From contig QNCD01000008.1 in NCBI GenBank assembly GCA_003644385.1, positions 1-32,001 of the forward strand: DNA of 32,001 nucleotides, written 5' to 3'. Source of the stretch: Candidatus Omnitrophota bacterium. GTDB taxonomy: Bacteria > Omnitrophota > Gorgyraeia > Gygaellales > Profunditerraquicolaceae. Positions 25,858 to 32,001 of this stretch are shown in pieces (within the stretch, counting starts at the first letter, position 1; each line of letters starts with the position of its first letter). Below the pieces are notes generated by a model, which was given only the letters and a program-made list of their open reading frames with translations, did not search any database and was not told the origin of the DNA. Made by a program: the position numbers and the translations under genes.

Positions 25858-27579
25858 ATGAAAATGAATATCTTAGGCATACATACAACTCATGATGCAG
25901 GTGCAGCGTTAATTTCTGACGGCAAGATTATCGCGGCGGTCAACGAAGAGCGGTTCAATAGGATTAAACATTACGGATTCCTGCCAATCAATTCGATAGA
26001 TTATTGCTTAAAAAAGGCCGGTATAGGAATCGAGGACATTGATATAATCGCTACCTCATCTTCGGTTCTTGATCCATCACTAAAGCTTTTATTTAACCTG
26101 TCGGATAGAGAAATTTCAAAAGTCTATCCGGCCTTCAGTCAGTTAGGGAACCTAAAAGCTAGGATAAAAAGTAATATTTATAAATATTTAGAGCCGAGAG
26201 AAGTTCTACCGGATTATATTTCGAGTTTTAAAATTAAGGATTCTACAAAAATACTGCCAACAGATCATCATTTAGCGCATGCTGCAAGCGCTTATTACAC
26301 AAGCGGATTTAAGGAAAAGTGTCTGGTCGTTAGCGCTGATGGGGTTGGAGATAATATATCAATAGCTATTTATAGAGGAGAAAACGGGAAATTAACGTTG
26401 CTTAAAAATTACGGTATCGAAGGTTCATTGGGATTATTTTACGGCATGGTGACCGAATCGATGGGGTGGTGGGTAGGTGATGGTGAACCGAAAACAATGG
26501 GTCTGGCTGCATACGGGGACCCGAATTCGTTCCCTGATTTTATTCTAAAATCATTTATGCCTGAGTATGAAAACGGTACGCTTAAGAAACCTTATAATTA
26601 TGCCAAGATAAATCGCTTTAAGCTGTTTGACTGCTATCACTTTCATTTTTCCGAATTAAGCAGCATTAAGAGAATAAAAGATACCTACGGTGATAAGAAT
26701 ATCGCAGCCAAGGCACAATATCTTCTAGAAAAAGAAATGATAGAATTAATCGGCTATTGGGCGAAGAAAGAAGGCGTCAGACGCTTGGCAACCTCGGGAG
26801 GGGTTTTTCTCAACGTAAAATTAAATCAAAAAATAGTAGAGGCCAATATTATTGATGAGTATCATGTTTTTCCGAATGCCGGAGATGGAGGTTTAGCGTT
26901 GGGGGCCGCCTTATATCAGCAGTTTAATATTTGCGGCGAAAAAAATATCCCAAAACTTGAGCATCTTTTCTTAGGGCCAGAATTTTCTAATTACGAAGTC
27001 GAGTCTATTTTGAAAGGGCGGAATATACCATATGAAAAAGTTGATGATGCTGCTTTGATGGCAGCAAAATTGCTTGCTCAGGGAAGGATTATCGGATGGT
27101 TCCAAGGCAGGATGGAGTATGGGCCTCGCGCTTTGGGTAATCGTTCTATTCTGGCCGATCCGCGTAAAAAAGAGAATACTAATATTATAAACGAAAAAGT
27201 AAAATTCAGAGAATGGTTCAGGCCTTTCTGTCCTTCGTTACTTTATGAGGTAGCTGAAGATTATTTTCATACCCAGAGAGAAGAGTTTTTTATGATAACA
27301 GCTTATTCTGTCAGAAAAGAAAAGGTAAACCAGATTCCCGCTGTCGTCCACGTTGATGGTACCAGCCGCCCCCAACTTGTCAAAAGGCAGCATAACGAAA
27401 AATTCTGGCGCTTGATAAAATCTTTCCAGGATTTAACCGGAACCGCAGTAGTGTTGAATACATCTTTTAACATAAAAGGCGAACCGATGATTCTTTCTCC
27501 GCGGGATGCGTTGAAATGTTTTTTTGATACGGGTATTGATAATTTGATCATAAATGATTTTTTGATTAGTAAGGATTAG
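25858..27579 (+). CDS. O-carbamoyltransferase (TobZ/NodU/CmcH family)
   Basis: This is a 573-residue protein of normal length with both family domains. The N-terminal Kae1-like part starts NILGIHTTHDAGAAL with His12, and has VNEERFNRIKH and the metal-binding DHHLAHAASAYY with His137 and His141, followed by SADGVGD with Asp161. It also has MGLAAYGD and, later, NAGDGGLALGAAL. The C-terminal YrdC-like part contains GRMEYGPRALGNRSILADPR, EWFRPFCPS and NTSFNIKGEP. These enzymes transfer a carbamoyl group from carbamoyl phosphate to a sugar hydroxyl. Here the target is probably a residue of the surface glycan. A second ATG 6 bases downstream is possible. There is no strong ribosome-binding site before either. 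Confidence 0.92.
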   Translation: MKMNILGIHTTHDAGAALISDGKIIAAVNEERFNRIKHYGFLPINSIDYCLKKAGIGIEDIDIIATSSSVLDPSLKLLFNLSDREISKVYPAFSQLGNLKARIKSNIYKYLEPREVLPDYISSFKIKDSTKILPTDHHLAHAASAYYTSGFKEKCLVVSADGVGDNISIAIYRGENGKLTLLKNYGIEGSLGLFYGMVTESMGWWVGDGEPKTMGLAAYGDPNSFPDFILKSFMPEYENGTLKKPYNYAKINRFKLFDCYHFHFSELSSIKRIKDTYGDKNIAAKAQYLLEKEMIELIGYWAKKEGVRRLATSGGVFLNVKLNQKIVEANIIDEYHVFPNAGDGGLALGAALYQQFNICGEKNIPKLEHLFLGPEFSNYEVESILKGRNIPYEKVDDAALMAAKLLAQGRIIGWFQGRMEYGPRALGNRSILADPRKKENTNIINEKVKFREWFRPFCPSLLYEVAEDYFHTQREEFFMITAYSVRKEKVNQIPAVVHVDGTSRPQLVKRQHNEKFWRLIKSFQDLTGTAVVLNTSFNIKGEPMILSPRDALKCFFDTGIDNLIINDFLISKD

Positions 27580-27580
27580 A

Positions 27581-28867
27581 ATGTTATTACGAGATATATT
27601 TAAAAACCTCTCCGCTTTAATAATGGGAGAGTTAGTATATAAAATTCTAAATTTTATTTCCTTTATAATAATCGCACGTTTGCTTGGGGCAGTCGGGTTC
27701 GGCAAGTTATCGATCGCAATTTCTTTTGTCTGGCTTTTTAACGCATTAGCCGACTTCGGACTTAAAGAATTGTTGATTAGGGAGACCGCCGGGAAAAACC
27801 CAGAATACAAAAAAGAATACGCCTCTTATGTTTTAGGAATGAGGGTTTTACTGGCGACGATTACCTTCGTCTTGATTATCGCAATTTCATTAAGCATCAC
27901 TAGCTTAGCAAAATCATTTATTCTAATTCTTCTGATGGGGATAACTTTGATATTTAGCTCTTTTACTACTTTTTACAAATCAATATTCCATTCTTTTGAA
28001 AAAATGGAATACGAGGCTTTCTCTCAAGGTGTAGATTCGGTTTTAAAGTTAGTTTTGGTTTTTACAATTCTAAAATGGGCAAAATTTGACGTGTTCGGAG
28101 CAGCCGCTGCAATCTTATTATCAAGCTTAGCCGCCTTTATTTTTACCGCTATCATCTGTAAAAAAGTTTTTCTTTGGCCTTCGATAGCATTTAAGCTGGA
28201 TGCTTTTCGCACGCTTTTTAAAAAGAGTATCCCTTATTTTATTCTGACATTTTTTTGCATTATCAACTTCAGGATTGATATTATCATGGTATCTTGGCTT
28301 TTGGGGGATTTTGAGGCTGGATTGATAAGCGCTGCAACAAAGTTTGTCGAATCTATGTTGATTTTTCCATTTATGGTTGCGGTCGCCCTTTTTCCGGTCA
28401 TGGCGCGAATATCTAATTCTTCGATCAGTTATTTACGTAAAATTTACGATAAAGCGCTGAGAATTCTTTTTTTGGCAAGCCTACTGATAGCATTTGGATT
28501 ATTTTTCGGAGTAACTTATATAGTCCCGTTCTTTTTCGGAAAGCAGTATGCGGCCTCTGTGTTTGTTTCGAAAATTTTGTGTCTGACGCTCATTCCTTTC
28601 TCACTCAAATTTTTACTGGAGAGATTTCTTCTTATTATTCAGAAGCCGTTTGCTATCTTTACAACCTATTTTATCGCAACCGCTATGCACATAACGCTTA
28701 ATTTGTACTTTATACCCCGTGTGGGTTTTTCAGGGGTTGCATTTTCAACGTTGATTTCTGAATTTTTAATTATTTTTTCCTTTTTTTACTGGGTAAATAA
28801 ATACATGCCTAAAATAGATTTAGGTGCCTTAAAAGGTCAACCTGTAATTTTTGACATAGAAAATTAA
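27581..28867 (+). CDS. Wzx-type polysaccharide flippase
   Basis: This is a 428-residue MOP-superfamily transporter with about twelve membrane helices. The N-terminus has the typical ELVYKILNFISFIIIARLLG and GFGKLSIAISF arrangement, then ADFGLKELLIRETA in the first loop. Further on are the helix pair around FRIDIIMVSWLLG and AAKTKF-like positions (ISAATKFVESML), as usual in Wzx and related oligosaccharide flippases. It would move the finished undecaprenyl-linked unit across the inner membrane. It starts 1 base after the carbamoyltransferase stop. The presence of a flippase and many soluble GTs indicates a Wzx-dependent pathway and not an ABC transporter-dependent one. Confidence 0.88.
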   Translation: MLLRDIFKNLSALIMGELVYKILNFISFIIIARLLGAVGFGKLSIAISFVWLFNALADFGLKELLIRETAGKNPEYKKEYASYVLGMRVLLATITFVLIIAISLSITSLAKSFILILLMGITLIFSSFTTFYKSIFHSFEKMEYEAFSQGVDSVLKLVLVFTILKWAKFDVFGAAAAILLSSLAAFIFTAIICKKVFLWPSIAFKLDAFRTLFKKSIPYFILTFFCIINFRIDIIMVSWLLGDFEAGLISAATKFVESMLIFPFMVAVALFPVMARISNSSISYLRKIYDKALRILFLASLLIAFGLFFGVTYIVPFFFGKQYAASVFVSKILCLTLIPFSLKFLLERFLLIIQKPFAIFTTYFIATAMHITLNLYFIPRVGFSGVAFSTLISEFLIIFSFFYWVNKYMPKIDLGALKGQPVIFDIEN

Positions 28868-28899
28868 GTAAATTTCCTGTAATCGTAAAAAATATTGGA

Positions 28900-29940
28900 A
28901 TGAAATATAAAATCATAAATTTATTGATTTCCCTTGTTGTAATTCAGAACTCAGCTTTGTTGACGCTGGTTTCCTCTTCAGATTGTGGTGGAGAAATAAT
29001 GAGCGGCTACCTTGAATGCAAAAAAGGCAATTCACTTTACCCGATAATAGAAGGAGCGCCTTCCTTATTACCGCAATTAAAGGTAAATTCCGGGGATACG
29101 AAGTCAGCCCGGATGGAGCTTGAAATCAGGAAAACTAAAAAAATCTACGGATTTCTCTGGTCCAAGCAGGAGTTAGAAAAACGACGAGGTAGCACTGAAC
29201 TACCTTACCATTTTGAAACGGTGATTGGGTTGCTGTCTTTTTCATCTGCCTGGAGAGGCTTTGTTGCTGGATGTAGGCTGAGGAAACGGGTCTGACTTGG
29301 GGTGAGCCGCAAAAACCAGCGGTTACGAAGTAGTTGGAATAGCCCTCAGAGCAGGAGGCGCAAGGAGAGCGTATTTAAAAAGCAGGCAATACCACAATAC
29401 CCATGTTTTACAGGCTGATATCCGCTTTCTACCTTTTAAGAAAGATTTATTTGATATTATTTATTGCTACGGTGTATTACACCATACTGCTGATGCCAAA
29501 AAGAATTTTTCAAAACCGATCAATTTATTAAATCCTAACGGGCTGGCGGTGATTTACGTTTACGAAAAATTTGAAGAAGAGAGTAAAGCAGAAAAGTTTT
29601 TATTGGAGGTGGTAACTCTTACTAGAAAAATCAGCGTTAAGACTAATCCGGCTCTTTTGTATCTGTTATGTTTTTTTGCTCTTCGGTTGTATTTTTAATC
29701 TGCGTATTGCCTTACTGAATTCTTAGCAGGATAAATGCCGAAAGCATGAGTTTAAGAATTCCTTTCAGGCACTGCAAAAGCTTAAATCCTTTTTCTCTCA
29801 CCGGGGGCCTTTACGATAGGTTTGCTGTGCTGATTAATCAAGGTTTTCTAGAAAGGAATTGGAATCCTGGCTTGAAGCATTAAATTTAAAAGACGTGGGC
29901 CTGCGTAACCTCAGGGTATGGGTTTGCTGGGGGATTAAAC
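28900..29940 (+). pseudogene. Decayed methyltransferase gene, same architecture as 21081-22154
   Basis: At least four frame changes and two TGA codons break this gene, yet most of the protein can be read. The zinc-ribbon half appears as PCCNSELSFVDAGF in one frame and GYLECKKGNSLYPIIEGAPS in another. After another shift, motif I reads LLLDVG-TGA-GNG, with the TGA (29279-29281) where Cys is usual. A second TGA is at 29303-29305. From 29306 to 29695 the frame is open: SGYEVVGIALRAG, LQADIRFLPFKKDLFDIIYC, YGVLHHT, then a C-terminal part ending LRLYF. Remnants continue to about 29940 (ELESWLEALNLKDVGLRNLR in frame 3). The last frame only stops at 29972, inside the next gene. It is heavily eroded and surely non-functional as read. 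Confidence 0.8.
29717..29761. repeat. 9-base inverted repeat within the decayed methyltransferase gene
   Basis: GAATTCTTA at 29717-29725 is matched by its exact complement TAAGAATTC at 29753-29761, with 27 bases between. The arms include the self-palindromic GAATTC, which raises the chance of coincidence. No U-tract follows, so it is not a clear terminator. No duplicated flanks mark an insertion end. Confidence 0.4.
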
Positions 29941-29950
29941 AGGAGATATT

Positions 29951-31795
29951 ATGCTCAAAGGCGAAAATATAATCTGTATATCTTCTATTGACTGGGATTT
30001 TATATGGCAGGGGCACCAGGAAATAATGTCCTCGTTTGCCGAAAACGGCAACAGGGTTTTATTTATTGAGAACACGGGGATAAGGACTCCGAACCTTAAG
30101 GATTTTCCGCGGATAAAGCAGCGGGTCAGGAACTGGCTTAAAGGCACAAAGGGAATAAGGATGGTAAAGGCCAATCTCTACGTATTTTCTCCTATAATTT
30201 TACCCTTTCCTTATTCAACAATTGCTGCATTTATAAACCGGTTTTTACTGCTTTCTGTTCTAAGGCGCTGGATCCAGATTATGGACTTTAACGATGCGAT
30301 AATTTGGACTTTTATACCCAATTGCGTGAGTTTGGATATTATAAGTAAGATCAGCAAGAAGGCGGTGGTCTACTATTGTATAGACAATTTCAGGGCAGCG
30401 ACTAACTTAAATAAGAACTTAGTTCGCGCTGAAAAAAAGTTATTGCAGGTCTCTGATTTGGTTTTTGTGACATCCCATAACCTTTTGGATTATGCCAAGA
30501 AATACGCAAAAGAGGCATACTGGTTCCCCTTTGGGGTTAATATCGATAAATTCAGTCCGGAAAAAGTCCGAAATTCGCAAATGCCCGCGGAACTAGCGGG
30601 CCTTAAATCTCCGATTATCGGCTATATCGGCGGCATACATAGGTGGATAGATAAGGACCTGATTAAATCGGCTGCCACCAGGCTAAATGACTATAATTTT
30701 GTTTTTGTCGGCCCAATACAGACCGACGTCACCGATTTGGAAAAGTTACAAAATGTGAAATTTCTTGGTGGCCGCAGCCACGAGCGGCTTGCCGAGTACG
30801 TAAAATTCTTCGACCTTGCCTTGATTCCTTATAAGCTGACCGAGTACACCAAAAATGTCTATCCGACTAAGCTGAATGAATATATGGCACTTGGAAAAAC
30901 GGTTGTTTCAACAAAAATTTTTGAAGTTGAAAAGTTTAATAATAGATACGATAAAGTCGTATATGTATCAGATAATAGAGACGATTTTGTTCTGTTGATA
31001 GAAAAGGCTTTAAGAGAAGATTCAGAGCAGTTAAGGCAGAGAAGGATATCGATAGCTGCAGAAAACGACTGGGGTCACCGGATTAAGGAAATGAGCGATT
31101 TGATCAAAACTACAATAGAAAAAAAGAAGTATTTAGCGCAATTGCTCTGGAAGGAGAGTTTAAAGAATTTATACCGACTTAGCTATAAGCAGGTTATGCG
31201 TATAGGTTTGATTTGTCTTTTGTCATATTTTTTGTTCTTTAAAACTCCTTTTATCTGGTTGCTCGCTAATCCTTTGAAAATAAATGAGAAGCCGCAAGAT
31301 GCTGACGCTATTTTAGTTTTTGCAGGCGGGGTAGGGGAATCCGGGAAGGCCGGCCAGGGTTATGAGGAAAGAGTGCTTTTTGCAGCAGAGGTTTTTAAAG
31401 GCGGATATGCCGATAAAGTAATCTTTTCCAGCGGCTATATGTACGCTTTTAAAGAGGCAGAATTAATGAAAAGATTAGCAATATCCATAGGCATTCCCGC
31501 TGAGGCAATTATTTTGGAAGAGAAAGCAGCGAGTACTTATGAAAACGTTAAATTCAGCAAAGAAATCTTAAACGAAAACAGCTTACGATCTGTGATTTTG
31601 ATCAGCTCCCCTTACCATATGCGCAGGGTTTCTCTGGTATTTAATAAAATCGCTAAAGAGATTACGGTGCATTACGTACCGATACCTAATTGCATATATT
31701 ACGATGATTCTGAGGGGGTAAAGTTGCGTCATATCCGCGGCATAATCCATGAATACATGGGAATAGTTTATTACTGGTGGAAGGGTTATATTTAA
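29951..31795 (+). CDS. Glycosyltransferase-DUF218 (YdcF/SanA-like) fusion
   Basis: This is a 614-residue protein with two enzyme-like parts. Residues 1 to about 395 form a GT-B glycosyltransferase of the TuaH-like type: start ENIICISSIDWDFIWQGHQE, VYYCIDNF, GVNIDKFSPE, IGYIGGIHRW, and the PTKLNEYMALGKTVVST donor-site block at 305-321. A membrane helix lies at about 415-440. Residues about 450-605 are a DUF218 domain: DAILVFAGG, GYEERVLFAAEVF, KVIFSSG, an STYEN motif at 528-532 and SSPYHMRR at 552-559. DUF218 proteins (YdcF, SanA, ElyC) are envelope-related proteins of uncertain biochemistry. I know the two domains mainly as separate proteins. AGGAG 5 bases before the ATG gives a firm start. 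Confidence 0.82.
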   Translation: MLKGENIICISSIDWDFIWQGHQEIMSSFAENGNRVLFIENTGIRTPNLKDFPRIKQRVRNWLKGTKGIRMVKANLYVFSPIILPFPYSTIAAFINRFLLLSVLRRWIQIMDFNDAIIWTFIPNCVSLDIISKISKKAVVYYCIDNFRAATNLNKNLVRAEKKLLQVSDLVFVTSHNLLDYAKKYAKEAYWFPFGVNIDKFSPEKVRNSQMPAELAGLKSPIIGYIGGIHRWIDKDLIKSAATRLNDYNFVFVGPIQTDVTDLEKLQNVKFLGGRSHERLAEYVKFFDLALIPYKLTEYTKNVYPTKLNEYMALGKTVVSTKIFEVEKFNNRYDKVVYVSDNRDDFVLLIEKALREDSEQLRQRRISIAAENDWGHRIKEMSDLIKTTIEKKKYLAQLLWKESLKNLYRLSYKQVMRIGLICLLSYFLFFKTPFIWLLANPLKINEKPQDADAILVFAGGVGESGKAGQGYEERVLFAAEVFKGGYADKVIFSSGYMYAFKEAELMKRLAISIGIPAEAIILEEKAASTYENVKFSKEILNENSLRSVILISSPYHMRRVSLVFNKIAKEITVHYVPIPNCIYYDDSEGVKLRHIRGIIHEYMGIVYYWWKGYI

Positions 31796-31796
31796 T

Positions 31797-32001
31797 ATGG
31801 AGCAACTTATTTACATTTATTTCCTACTTTTACCTTTTGATGCAGGAAGTAACTTTCTGTTATTTAATAAGAGAGTTCAATATTGCGATTTTCTGTTTAT
31901 AGTTTTATTCTTTTTCTGGTGTTGGCATAAAATCAAAGAGAAGCCGCGTAATTTAAGCCGCCGTTTTCACCCATCATATTTTTTTATTGCCCCTTTTATT
32001 A
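31797..32001 (+). CDS. Membrane protein N-terminus, possibly O-antigen ligase/polymerase (3' partial)
   Basis: The ATG at 31797 is 1 base after the previous stop, and the frame stays open through 68 codons to the right edge. The start reads MEQLIYIYFLLLPFDAGSN. A second hydrophobic segment, FLFIVLFFFWCWH, follows, then a basic stretch (KIKEKPRNLSRRF) and the beginning of a third helix. Two short N-terminal helices with a polar linker at the end of a Wzx/GT cluster are what O-antigen ligase (WaaL/Wzy_C) proteins look like. The conserved outer-loop part lies off the window, so this is a guess from position. The ORF itself is well supported by spacing and frame. Confidence 0.55.
   Translation, partial: MEQLIYIYFLLLPFDAGSNFLLFNKRVQYCDFLFIVLFFFWCWHKIKEKPRNLSRRFHPSYFFIAPFI

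Noticed and set aside
29279-29305. TGA at the motif I cysteine position as a possible selenocysteine codon
   Set aside because: A second TGA 24 bases later and several frameshifts in the same gene make decay the simpler reading, and I saw no clear stem-loop after it.
29717-29761. Inverted repeat as the end of an insertion sequence or a terminator
   Set aside because: No transposase, target duplication or T-tract is present, and the arms contain a self-palindromic GAATTC.

Overview
The window is one continuous stretch of a large cell-surface polysaccharide / glycolipid biosynthesis locus. Every intact gene lies on the + strand. Neighbouring genes abut or overlap by 1-17 bases, and I see no convincing promoter, terminator, RNA gene, transposon or CRISPR array. 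The DNA is visibly AT-rich, starts are mostly ATG with a few GTG, and TGA is used as an ordinary stop in several intact, overlapping genes, so the standard bacterial code applies. The gene mix fits an environmental bacterium such as Omnitrophota or a relative: XrtA/exosortase-type deacetylase, FemAB-like protein and asparagine synthase, two B12-type radical SAM proteins, and several GT39-like membrane proteins. That taxonomic guess is inference only.

Layout. (1) 1-5968: a methyltransferase-GT4 fusion cut by the left edge, a LegB-like sugar-nucleotide 4,6-dehydratase, a sugar-1-phosphate nucleotidyltransferase, a GT2 enzyme, a NodB-type polysaccharide deacetylase and a FemAB/GNAT-like protein. 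(2) 5965-14381: the membrane half. It has three GT39/GT-C-like proteins, a B12-radical SAM protein, a CDP-alcohol phosphotransferase homologue with two altered active-site acids, an LPG-synthase-TM (AglD C-terminal type) protein and a DPM1-like GT2. (3) 14378-18322: a compact deoxysugar cassette of 3,4-ketoisomerase (FdtA-like), 2,3-dehydratase (EvaA/TylX3-like), Gfo/Idh/MocA 3-ketoreductase and DegT aminotransferase. (4) 18382-25148: a second B12-radical SAM protein, two GT4 enzymes around a methyltransferase with an N-terminal zinc-ribbon, and a glutamine-dependent asparagine synthase-like amidotransferase. (5) 25149-32001: an O-carbamoyltransferase, a Wzx-type flippase, a glycosyltransferase-DUF218 (YdcF) fusion and the start of a membrane protein, with two decayed genes between them: a transglutaminase-like gene and a methyltransferase.

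Read together, the genes would make unusual deoxy/amino sugars, assemble and decorate them (methyl, carbamoyl, amide, deacetylated groups) on a polyprenyl carrier, and flip the product across the membrane. Polyprenyl-phosphate sugars made by the DPM1-like GT2s could feed the GT-C enzymes on the outer face. The most distinctive points are the 2,3-dehydratase deoxysugar cassette outside the usual antibiotic context, the active-site-altered CDP-alcohol phosphotransferase homologue, the two enzyme fusions, and two multi-lesion pseudogenes whose original reading can be reconstructed.
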